Below are positions 18,151 to 26,018 of a DNA stretch of 54,957 nucleotides, one piece after another (within the stretch, counting starts at the first letter, position 1; every line of letters starts with the position of its first letter). The translations under genes and the position numbers were made by a program. The notes beneath the pieces are model-generated. The model saw nothing but the letters and a program-made list of their open reading frames with translations. It was not told the DNA's origin and did no database searches. Source of the DNA: Paenibacillus daejeonensis DSM 15491 (lineage in GTDB: Bacteria > Bacillota > Bacilli > Paenibacillales > Paenibacillaceae); assembly GCF_000378385.1 (NCBI RefSeq), contig NZ_KB899671.1, forward strand, positions 22,971-77,927, given 5' to 3'.

Positions 18151-20592
18151 TTATTCTGTGAAGTTAAATGCACGGTAGACCATGACAGCCGCTTCTGCAC
18201 GGGTAGCATTGTCGTTCGGCATGAAGTTACCTTGGTACCCAATGATCAGCTCTTTGCTAGCTGCCAGCGCTACGCCGGAACGAAGTGTCGAGTGGATCGA
18301 AGCACCATCGATGAAGGCTGCCAGTGCGCCGTCAACATCGGAAATCGCTTCGAGCTCATGCGTAATGCTCAATGTGCGAGCCAGCATGGTTGCCATCTCA
18401 GCACGAGTGATCAGAGCGTTCGGTGCGAATGAAGTCGCGGAACGGCCGTTGATGATACCCAGATCAGCTGCAGCTGCTACATATGGTGCAAACCAGTCGC
18501 CCGAGTTTACATCAGAGAAGCTATGCGTAGCTGAGTTGTTCTCCAGGTTCATGGCACGAACCAGCATTTTAGCAAATTCAGCACGAGTGACGTTGTCACG
18601 TGGTACGAATTGACCTGCAGCTCTTCCTTGGATCGCTCCCTTGGCTGCCATAACTTGAATTTGACGTCCAGCCCATGCGTTTACGCTGCCGATGTCGTTG
18701 AAGCTGACTTTGTTCTCGACGATAACATAAGAGGAGAACGAGTCACGTGGTTCAACGATGAAGCCGCCACGCAGGAAGCCGCCATGGAATTCCAGATCGC
18801 CGTTCACGATCTTGGCCAACGACAGCAACTCTTCGTCCAGTCCGTCAGTGTTAACAACAGGAATTTTCAGAATAACCTGACGGTCGAAAGTCGTTACAGC
18901 ATTGCCGCCTACAGTTACATCGAAGCTGTAGATTTGCGATGCGGTACGGACACCCTCAACAGCAGGCTCACCATTTGGCGTTTCGCGCTCAACCGACAGG
19001 TTCACTGCGCCACCTGCGAAGCTGTTGCTCGCTGGCAGAGTTACGCTCAGACGGTCAGCAACGATTTCGAAGCCAGCCAGACCTGCGTTACGTGCAGCTG
19101 TGAACAGCGCTTGCGAGATGTTCACGGACACTTGGTCCTCAGAGATTGCACCCAGGTGAATTGCAATCGCACGAGGCTTCAGGCCGTTCGTGGAACCAGG
19201 AGCCAGGCTCTCAAGCTTCGCTTTGATATCGCGAATGCCGTTGATGATCGCCAGCACGTCTGCATCCGATACGTTCAGCGTAGCCACGCCGTTCGCTACC
19301 GTCACGCTCGATGCTGCATTGTAGTTCGCAATCTTGTCGATCGCTACTACTGCTGCGTCGATTGCTTTGGCAATGATCTCCGCACGCTCGGATGGCGATG
19401 CGCCTTCCAGACCAGCCAGAATGTCATCCAATTCGTCCAGAACTGCGCCGATTACGCCAGGTACGTCAACTGGAGGCGTTTCAGTGCCAGGTCCTGGAGG
19501 AGGAGTAACTGGAGTTCCAGGGCCTGGGACCCAGCCGCCTGTATTTGCTGTAAGAGTAACGGTCTCTTCAAAAATTACACGGTTACCAATACTAGCTGTA
19601 ATGGTCGAAGTTCCATTTCCGCTCGCAGTAAACACTCGATTACCGTTAGATGTAGATTGTGTCAAGGTATTGCCAGATGTCGTCCATGTCAGACCAAACT
19701 GCGTAGCTGGAACATCAATTCCAAGTACTCTTAGCGCACTGTAAGAACGAACAAGTCCGTTCGTGGATCCCAGTGCAGTCGTATTGGCACGAATATACGC
19801 TGTGCCCAGTGCCTTGGTAGCATCTTCATAAGTGTCTTCAATTCCTGGGAGCTCCGTAAATGCATTGTAAGCAGCCACGAGATCATTTGTAGTGATATTT
19901 AACTCTTCCGAAGCATTATTATCCAAGAACCTTAACAGAGCACTTACATTGTTATCAGCAGCACGAAGTTCTGGCGCAATAGCTCTGATGATATCCTCAC
20001 GACCATTTGCATTAATGAGATCAAGAAGATTATCTTGTTCTGCTACGACATAATTTTTTACAATTCCTTCGCTTTGATCGAGGAATTTAACAACCTCAGC
20101 TACCGTAATCTCAATTCCTGTTTTTTCTTCAAGAAGTGTCAATCCCGCGATAACATCAGGATCAACAGCAATCTCTTGAAGAGCCTTCAAGTCCTCGTCA
20201 TAATAAGAGCCCATTACAACAGTCAGAATCGCTTTAAGACCTTTTTTGGCTACGACCTCTTCTTGTTCAATCAACTCTAGCTGATCTACAACTTTGAACC
20301 AGAATGGAAGAATAACATCTTCAATGTCCTCTTCGTCCAATGCTCCCAGAGCATCTCTGAAATCTCTTACGTCTTGAATATGCTGATCATCAGCCTTATG
20401 TAGTGCGTCATGAATCGTTTTAATCTTGGCCTTGAAAGCTGAATCGATTACAATTTCAGCCGCACTAGCCACATTTACTTGAAAACCCACCTTTTCAGCC
20501 AAACCTTTGGAACTGAGCGGGATTCCTGCAAAAGCGGTTACTGCCATGGATGCCGCAAGCGTGGAAATCGCAATTTTTCTTTTCATTGTCAC
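18151..20592 (-). CDS. S-layer homology (SLH) domain protein, copy 1
   Basis: 813 residues. The start is GTG at 20592 (AGGTGA 7 nt upstream), with ATG two codons later as alternative. The signal peptide ends around residue 44. The middle has a Ser/Gly-rich bacterial Ig-like part and a proline-rich hinge (PGPGTPVTPPPGPG). Three SLH modules fill about the last 180 residues, each with an FxDV/AEM-type core such as TRAEFAKML, TRAEMATML and TRAEAAVMV. SLH modules bind secondary cell-wall polymer outside the cell. It shares IPLSSKGLAE and the following helical domain with the protein at 26019-28391. Confidence 0.92.
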   Translation of the reverse strand: MTMKRKIAISTLAASMAVTAFAGIPLSSKGLAEKVGFQVNVASAAEIVIDSAFKAKIKTIHDALHKADDQHIQDVRDFRDALGALDEEDIEDVILPFWFKVVDQLELIEQEEVVAKKGLKAILTVVMGSYYDEDLKALQEIAVDPDVIAGLTLLEEKTGIEITVAEVVKFLDQSEGIVKNYVVAEQDNLLDLINANGREDIIRAIAPELRAADNNVSALLRFLDNNASEELNITTNDLVAAYNAFTELPGIEDTYEDATKALGTAYIRANTTALGSTNGLVRSYSALRVLGIDVPATQFGLTWTTSGNTLTQSTSNGNRVFTASGNGTSTITASIGNRVIFEETVTLTANTGGWVPGPGTPVTPPPGPGTETPPVDVPGVIGAVLDELDDILAGLEGASPSERAEIIAKAIDAAVVAIDKIANYNAASSVTVANGVATLNVSDADVLAIINGIRDIKAKLESLAPGSTNGLKPRAIAIHLGAISEDQVSVNISQALFTAARNAGLAGFEIVADRLSVTLPASNSFAGGAVNLSVERETPNGEPAVEGVRTASQIYSFDVTVGGNAVTTFDRQVILKIPVVNTDGLDEELLSLAKIVNGDLEFHGGFLRGGFIVEPRDSFSSYVIVENKVSFNDIGSVNAWAGRQIQVMAAKGAIQGRAAGQFVPRDNVTRAEFAKMLVRAMNLENNSATHSFSDVNSGDWFAPYVAAAADLGIINGRSATSFAPNALITRAEMATMLARTLSITHELEAISDVDGALAAFIDGASIHSTLRSGVALAASKELIIGYQGNFMPNDNATRAEAAVMVYRAFNFTE

Positions 20593-20696
20593 TTTCTCTT
20601 CACCTCGACTAGTTATTTTGAGATTATGTTGTCAAAAAATGACGAAATATGTAGCGAATCAAGTTTAGTCTAGCATTAGAAATATGAGAGAGTCAA

Positions 20697-21479
20697 TCAT
20701 TTTCGGAAAATCCTTGTAATTTTATGCCAAATATTGTTATTCGAAACCATCAATGGCGGGGCTTGTCCAAACGCCCGATCGCTCGCTACGGCTTCGGCGT
20801 TCTGGAGCAAATAATCCCTCCACTCGGTCCCCATCACCTCCTCGATTTCCTGATAGGCTTCCCTCATCTTAAACCCCCGGCGCTCCACATGATGCGCATC
20901 CGAGGAAACGAGATGAATGAGTCCCTCGCGGCACAGCGTCCACGCGGATTCCTGGCACCGCTTGCCGAAGCCCCCCAGCAACGAAGCTGCCGTCACCTGG
21001 GCAAAAGCACCCGCCTCGACCAGCTCGGCCAGCCGCTGCGGCTGTCTCATGATCGGCGCGTTGCGTTCGGGATGGGGAATAATCGGTGTTAGTCCCAACA
21101 CCCTCAGCTCATGCAGCAAATCGGTCATACCGGACGGAATCTCCGTGAACGGCATCTCGACTAATATGTAGGAAGAGTTGCCCAGGGTCAACAGCTCACC
21201 ACGTCCCCACGCATCCAGCAGATCGTTGTGGACGCGGATTTCTTGGCCTGGCAGCATTCGGATCGCGATTCCCTCGGCATCCAATCGCGATTGCAGCTCA
21301 TCGGTCAACGAGCGTACGCCATCGGCAGGATTACGCCAGGAACCGCTCGCATGGTGCGGCGTCGCGATGATTGTCGTGATTCCCTCAGCCGCTGCTGTAC
21401 GGGCCATCGCCAGTGACGATTCCCAGTCCTCTGCGCCATCATCAATCCCGGGCAAAATATGTGTATGTATGTCGATCAT
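20697..21479 (-). CDS. Tyrosine-protein phosphatase (CpsB/YwqE type)
   Basis: 260 residues, PHP-fold metal-dependent phosphatase. The N-terminal metal motif DIHTHILPGIDDGAED is at residues 3-18; ATPHH, IPHPERN and VSSDAHH supply the other histidines and aspartates. It removes phosphate from BY-kinases such as those at 16593-17285 and 50040-50726. It is upstream of the SLH gene and the Wzz/kinase pair on the same strand, but separated from the pair by the SLH gene. Confidence 0.93.
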   Translation of the reverse strand: MIDIHTHILPGIDDGAEDWESSLAMARTAAAEGITTIIATPHHASGSWRNPADGVRSLTDELQSRLDAEGIAIRMLPGQEIRVHNDLLDAWGRGELLTLGNSSYILVEMPFTEIPSGMTDLLHELRVLGLTPIIPHPERNAPIMRQPQRLAELVEAGAFAQVTAASLLGGFGKRCQESAWTLCREGLIHLVSSDAHHVERRGFKMREAYQEIEEVMGTEWRDYLLQNAEAVASDRAFGQAPPLMVSNNNIWHKITRIFRK

Positions 21480-21642
21480 TGTGACTCTCCTTTATATTCC
21501 AGACGAGTGTAGCCTATTTAAGCTATCACCCATTCTATCATAGGTTGAATCACAAATTGTCAAAAAAAGCCTCGTTAATCCGTCTAAAACACCCGATTTC
21601 ATGTCTATTTCTTGTCGAATAGGGTCAAAAACAACAAAAAAA

Positions 21643-21677
21643 AGCACCACATGGTACATACTGTACCACGCGGCGCT
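21643..21677 (-). terminator. Rho-independent terminator after glnS
   Basis: A long stem pairs AGCACCACATGGTACA with a complementary run ending at 21677, closed by a 3-nt loop and allowing G-U pairs. Eight T follow on the minus strand (21636-21643). It lies about 85 bp after the glnS stop codon and before the phosphatase gene. Confidence 0.85.
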
Positions 21678-21760
21678 TAACAATTCGCTTACAAATTGTA
21701 GAACTTTAGCATTTCTTTAGGCAGCGTTCCCGAGATGAGAGAATGCTCATATGATTCTCA

Positions 21761-23443
21761 TCAAGAACCTTTACTAGGATCAAAAGAGCTCTTGAGCGAT
21801 ACGATCCGGTTGAACACCGGACGCTCGGGAGAGGTCAGCTTGGGATCCACATTGAAGTAACCGTGGCGGAAGAATTGGAACTTGTCGCCGCCTTGGGCAC
21901 GCTGCATGTCCGGCTCAACGAAGCCTTGCAGCACTTGCATGGACTCCGGGTTAATGCAATCGAGGAACGACTTGCCTTCCTCATCGGCCTCATCCGTGAT
22001 CAGCGGCTCGAACAAACGGAACTCCGCAGGAACAGCCTGAGACGCATCGACCCAGTGGATCGTGCCCTTGACCTTTCGGCCGGTGAAGCCGGAGCCGCTC
22101 TTGGTCGCCGGGTCATACGTGCAGCGCAGCTCGATGACTTCGCCTTGCTCGTCCTTGATGACCTCTTGGCATACGATGAAGTATGCGTGCTTCAGCCGCA
22201 CCTCGTTGCCAGGGAACAGACGGAAGTATTTGTTCGGCGGATTCTCCATGAAATCATCACGCTCGATATAGATTTCGCGGGAGAACGGAATATGCCGTAC
22301 ACCCATCTCTTCATTCTCGGCGTTGTTCTCCGCTTCGAGCAGCTCGCTCTCGCCCTCGGGATAGTTGGTGATGACGACCTTGAGCGGCCGCACGACCGCC
22401 ATTGTCCGCAGCGCCTTGAGCTTCAGATCCTCCCGGATAAAATGCTCCAGAAAACGCTCATCGACCTTGCTGTTGGCCCGTGCCACACCGATCTCGCGGC
22501 AGAACGAGCGGAGCGCTTCGGCCGTGTACCCTTTTCTACGCATCCCCGAGATTGTCGGCATCCGCGGGTCGTCCCAACCATCCACTTCACCTTCGTCTAC
22601 GAGCGACTTCAAGAGCCGCTTGCTCATGACGGTGTTGGTGATGTTCAGGCGGGCAAATTCGTACTGGCGAGGCTGTGCCTCCATCTCGCACTCCTGGATC
22701 ACCCAGTCGTAGAGCGGACGATGATCCTCGAACTCGAGCGTACAGATCGAATGCGTCACCCCTTCGATTGCATCGCCGAGCGGATGCGCGTAATCATACA
22801 TCGGATAAATGCACCAGTCATCCCCAGTCCGATGGTGATGCGTATGTGCGATGCGATAGAGTACCGGATCACGCATGTTCATGTTAGGGGACGTCATATC
22901 GATCTTGGCCCGCAATACTTTGGCCCCGTCGATATATTTGCCATCTCGCATCTCGTCGAACAACGCCAGGTTCTCATCCACGCTCCGATTACGGTACGGG
23001 CTCGCCTGCCCCGGCTCGGTCAGTGTACCGCGCGTTTCACGGATCTGCTCCGCATTCAGATCACATACATAAGCTTTTCCTTTGCGAATCAGCAGTTGGG
23101 CCCGCTCATACATTTCCTCGAAATAATCCGAAGCGAACCGCAGCTCGTCCCATTCGAAGCCCAGCCATTTGACATCCTCCTGGATCGATTCCACATACTC
23201 AGTATCTTCCTTGAGTGGATTCGTATCGTCGAACCGCAGATTGGTCCGGCCCTTGTATTCGTCGGCCAACTCAAAGTTCAGACAGATCGACTTGGCATGT
23301 CCGATGTGCAGATAGCCATTAGGCTCGGGGGGGAACCGGGTGACGATGGTATCCATCTTGCCGGCGCTCAGGTCGCCTTCCACGATCGTTTTGATAAAAT
23401 TCGAAGATGAGGACTTTGTGTCCGCTACTGCCTTATTTTCCAT
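21761..23443 (-). CDS. glnS: Glutaminyl-tRNA synthetase
   Basis: 560 residues from ATG at 23443; the open frame to 23566 adds 41 residues unlike the family and has no better start. It charges tRNA-Gln with glutamine. Class I signatures are [15 protein letters not shown] near the N-terminus and VMSKRLL, the KMSKS equivalent. Also seen are [11 protein letters not shown] and [16 protein letters not shown], typical GlnRS/GluRS motifs. Many Firmicutes lack this enzyme and use GatCAB, so its presence narrows the lineage. It is unrelated to the surrounding polysaccharide genes. Confidence 0.95.
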   Translation of the reverse strand: MENKAVADTKSSSSNFIKTIVEGDLSAGKMDTIVTRFPPEPNGYLHIGHAKSICLNFELADEYKGRTNLRFDDTNPLKEDTEYVESIQEDVKWLGFEWDELRFASDYFEEMYERAQLLIRKGKAYVCDLNAEQIRETRGTLTEPGQASPYRNRSVDENLALFDEMRDGKYIDGAKVLRAKIDMTSPNMNMRDPVLYRIAHTHHHRTGDDWCIYPMYDYAHPLGDAIEGVTHSICTLEFEDHRPLYDWVIQECEMEAQPRQYEFARLNITNTVMSKRLLKSLVDEGEVDGWDDPRMPTISGMRRKGYTAEALRSFCREIGVARANSKVDERFLEHFIREDLKLKALRTMAVVRPLKVVITNYPEGESELLEAENNAENEEMGVRHIPFSREIYIERDDFMENPPNKYFRLFPGNEVRLKHAYFIVCQEVIKDEQGEVIELRCTYDPATKSGSGFTGRKVKGTIHWVDASQAVPAEFRLFEPLITDEADEEGKSFLDCINPESMQVLQGFVEPDMQRAQGGDKFQFFRHGYFNVDPKLTSPERPVFNRIVSLKSSFDPSKGS

Positions 23444-23997
23444 AATGATCAACCTTCCCGCATGGTAATGTCTCATCCTCTTATCATACACCACTTTGCG
23501 TTGGAATATAAGGGAAGACAATAGAAACGGGAGGGACAAAGTAATGGCAACCTTTGCGTCCTTCATAACGTTTTAAATAGAGTGGAACCTTTTGGTGCAT
23601 CATAGCAATATGATGCTTTTTGACGTTGGTTTTGAGGGTTGTAGCACATTTTTTTGAAAAAAAGTGATCCGTTTCGTCTGTTTTAACGTATTACTTTTTA
23701 ATAGTTCTAAATACTCATTTTCAATAGACTTTTTCATCAAATGCTAGAGACCGCGTTCACTCCCTAATTTTTGGAGGATTTACGTGGTTGTAGACAGGAT
23801 AGATGCGGAGCGGATGATTCGATTTTCGTGCAACAAGCCCATGATCATGCTATAATTAGTTGCCTTTAACGATTGATCTGAATTAATATAGGTCTTAAGA
23901 CCGGTTTAATTATACCTATATTTGGTTAATATTTTGTGATTAAAATCCTACAGTCGGTTTAAGAAGTAAGTATAAAGTCCTCCAGGGGGTTGTGCAG
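23444..23997. promoter_or_regulatory. Divergent intergenic region between glnS and the XRE regulator
   Basis: 554 bp with no gene. It holds a perfect 12-bp palindrome GGTCTTAAGACC (23891-23902) inside a wider ATAGGT...ACCTAT inverted repeat (23889-23926), a plausible operator for the XRE protein. It also holds a hairpin GCATCATA-GCAA-TATGATGC (23597-23616) followed by five T on the plus strand, although no plus-strand gene precedes it. I looked for T-box leader features before glnS and saw none. AT-rich stretches around 23640-23720 could hold promoters, but none is convincing. Confidence 0.45.
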
Positions 23998-24348
23998 ATG
24001 TTTTCCAAACGATTGAAGTTGCTTCGGAAGAAAAGGAAGTTCTCCATGCAGGAGTTAGCAGATGAAGTAGGCGTTGCGAAGAGTACATATGCCGGGTATG
24101 AATCGGGGTACCGTCAGCCGACACTGGAGACGATCCAGCAGATTGCCAAAAAGCTCAACACGTCAGCTGATTACTTGTTGGGCCTTACGGACTACATTGA
24201 GCCACAGGAGCCCAGCAGCAATGCAAGAGAGCTGCTCAATTATGAACAGCTCCATTGGGATGGTATTCCGCTCGAAGAAGAAGATCTGGAGCTCGTGAGA
24301 CGGCTCCTCGAGCGTGTGGTCAAGGACCGTTCGACCAAGGATCTGTAA
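23998..24348 (+). CDS. XRE-family transcriptional regulator (SinR-like helix-turn-helix)
   Basis: 116 residues. I use ATG at 23998 because AGGGGG lies 8 nt upstream; GTG at 23992 is too close to that site. The HTH covers residues about 6-60: RLKLLRKKRKFSMQELADEVGVAKSTYAGYESG followed by RQPTLETIQQIAKKLNTSADYLLGL. The C-terminal part (residues 65-116) is acidic and has no recognised domain. It is one of only two clear genes on the plus strand, placed between the two polysaccharide clusters. Control of either cluster is possible but unproven. Confidence 0.9.
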   Translation: MFSKRLKLLRKKRKFSMQELADEVGVAKSTYAGYESGYRQPTLETIQQIAKKLNTSADYLLGLTDYIEPQEPSSNARELLNYEQLHWDGIPLEEEDLELVRRLLERVVKDRSTKDL

Positions 24349-24358
24349 TATCGCAAGT

Positions 24359-24399
24359 GGCTGTGCTGGCCCTAACCCCCGCCCGCACGGCCTTTTTTT
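24359..24399 (+). terminator. Terminator of the XRE regulator gene
   Basis: GGCTGTGC (24359-24366) pairs with GCACGGCC (24385-24392) with one G-U pair, then T7. It lies 10 bp after the stop and touches the end of the convergent gene on the other strand. Confidence 0.65.
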
Positions 24400-25612
24400 A
24401 CATTCTGGACTGAATCTGGCTTGTGGCCCGATTGCGAATCGAGGCTTTGGCCTGCTCATATTCCTGATCCCAGGTCTTGCCCGCGGCGAAGCTCAGCTTC
24501 GCCTTTTTGAATTCGGCTTCGGCCTGCGCTACTAACTGTTCATACTGCCGGTCACAGCGCTCTTCAGCCACACTTACCTGCTCCATCAGATCTTGCTCGG
24601 CTGCTCCAGCCGCCGACACGCTATCTGCCTTGTCCAGATGGGAGATAATTTGGCTCAGCATGCGCTCGGCCTCCTGTACGCAGCTCGACTTGAGGGATTG
24701 CAGTTGACGATGATAGGATGCCGTCAGTTGTTCAGCAGTCGCGGGGCCAGCTTGACCGCTCTGGCCAGAGGTTTGGGGCGGTGTGGAGCTGGCCGCTTCA
24801 TTCTTCTGTGGCTCCTGACCGCCTGCGGATGCAGTAGCACTCGGCTTGCTGGCGTCCGCCGTCGGTGCAGATGGCTGCGAACCACTCTGCGCGGGGGCAT
24901 CCGAAGAAGCGACGGGGGCGTCGCCCTCCGCCGCGCCTGTAGTAGTCGAGGGGCCAGATGCGGGTGTATTACCCGGCGCCGCACCTGCGTTTGGCTGTGC
25001 TGCCGCTGTTGGCTGCGGGCTATCCCCCGACTGCTCGGCTGCTGCCTTGGCTTTTTTTCGGTGCTCATAGATAATCCGGTCCCGCTCGGCATCATCCTTC
25101 ACCCCTACCGCTTCAATCGGGTAGTTCGGGTCCAGGATGACGAGGTTTTTGCCGTAGCCGGAGGTGATCGCTCGCAGTGACTCAATCTCCTCTCGCTTCA
25201 GCTTCGCGAGCAGCAGATCGCGGATATGTTGTTTTTCCTCCGTAGACAGTGTGTCTGTCGACTTGCCTAGCAGGTAGTACATCTCGCGAAAAGACAGTCC
25301 CGACTGCAGCAGAATCGCCGCCGCATCGAGGGCATCGTCGCTCTGAATCGGCTTGTCTGCCAGCGTATCGGCTTTGCTCACCGCACTGCTGAGTGAAGGT
25401 GGCAGCGCCCCGCCACCGCCCGCCTCGGAACCCTCGGCCCCCTCGCTTCCCTCTTGCCCTTCCGTGCCCGGATCGGCCTGCAGGACATGGCGCTCGCGGA
25501 TGTCACCCAGATCCATCGACGTCAGCTTCCAATACAGCAACCCCGCCGCCGTTACCACCAGCAGCCCCATAATTCCCGTCGTCCACAGCGTAATCTTCCA
25601 TACTCGCTTCAT
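24398..25612 (-). CDS. Membrane-anchored protein of unknown function (long paralogue)
   Basis: 404 residues. One N-terminal membrane helix (about 8-30) is followed by a short acidic/Gly linker, then a helical module (residues about 90-155) with LSTEEKQHIRDLLLAKLKREE that matches the final module of the 230-residue protein at 13980-14672. A long Ala/Ser/Pro/Thr-rich region (about 195-290) and a C-terminal coiled-coil-like domain rich in Glu/Gln/Ala follow. GGGAGG precedes the start by 10 nt. It is the last gene of cluster 2. The repeated presence beside polysaccharide genes suggests an envelope role. The family is not recognised. Confidence 0.8.
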   Translation of the reverse strand: MKRVWKITLWTTGIMGLLVVTAAGLLYWKLTSMDLGDIRERHVLQADPGTEGQEGSEGAEGSEAGGGGALPPSLSSAVSKADTLADKPIQSDDALDAAAILLQSGLSFREMYYLLGKSTDTLSTEEKQHIRDLLLAKLKREEIESLRAITSGYGKNLVILDPNYPIEAVGVKDDAERDRIIYEHRKKAKAAAEQSGDSPQPTAAAQPNAGAAPGNTPASGPSTTTGAAEGDAPVASSDAPAQSGSQPSAPTADASKPSATASAGGQEPQKNEAASSTPPQTSGQSGQAGPATAEQLTASYHRQLQSLKSSCVQEAERMLSQIISHLDKADSVSAAGAAEQDLMEQVSVAEERCDRQYEQLVAQAEAEFKKAKLSFAAGKTWDQEYEQAKASIRNRATSQIQSRM

Positions 25613-25649
25613 GCGTATCCTGCCTCCCTTGCCCAGTTCTGTTTAGCTT

Positions 25650-25835
25650 ACTTTTCTTCCCTTACAGCACCATTCGGCGCTCGACTCCAACCTCTAACTA
25701 AACTTTCCTTACTTACAACCACCATCCGGCGCCTGATCCCAACCTCTAACTAAGCTTTTTTTACTTACAGCCACCATTCGGCGCCTGATTCCAACCTCTA
25801 ACTAAACTTTTTTTACTTGGAGCGGTGCGAAAACG
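25650..25835. repeat. Tandem array A: about 3.5 units of 52 bp
   Basis: Units recur with exact 52-bp spacing (TAACTAA at 25695, 25747 and 25799, plus a partial unit before). The conserved half TAACTAAACTTTCCTTACTT alternates with a CCACCATTCGGCGCCTGAT-like half. The conserved half is also found in array D, 22 kb away. The array begins within 40 bp of the start codon of the 404-residue protein gene. The 52-bp period is not divisible by three, so it is not coding. Confidence 0.85.
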
Positions 25836-25905
25836 GCCCAGCTTAATGCAACATGATGCAGTTAGGCCCACCTGACTCCTCACTTCCTACCCCAAAAAGC
25901 AAGTA

Positions 25906-25939
25906 AGCCGGAAGACAGCCTCGCGGCTGCCTTCCGGCT
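25906..25939 (-). terminator. Terminator after SLH protein 2
   Basis: AGCCGGAAG (25906-25914) and CAGCC pair with GGCTG and CTTCCGGCT (25931-25939) around a TCGC loop, with one mismatch. On the minus strand a T-rich stretch including T5 follows at some distance. It would end the SLH 2 transcript before array A. Confidence 0.7.
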
Positions 25940-26018
25940 GCTGTGTAAATCTCACTGGCGTAACGCCCACTAATCACTTGCTAACGTTACTGACTCGTGA
26001 TCTTGCTAACCTTCCCGA

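Noticed and set aside
21863-23410. 515-codon plus-strand frame
   Set aside because: It is the antisense shadow of glnS, which carries all expected signatures.
23597-23621. Plus-strand terminator hairpin with T5
   Set aside because: The stem is perfect, but no plus-strand gene lies upstream; I record it only as part of the divergent region.
23444-23700. T-box leader for glnS
   Set aside because: I looked on the minus strand for the conserved T-box sequence and an antiterminator and found neither.
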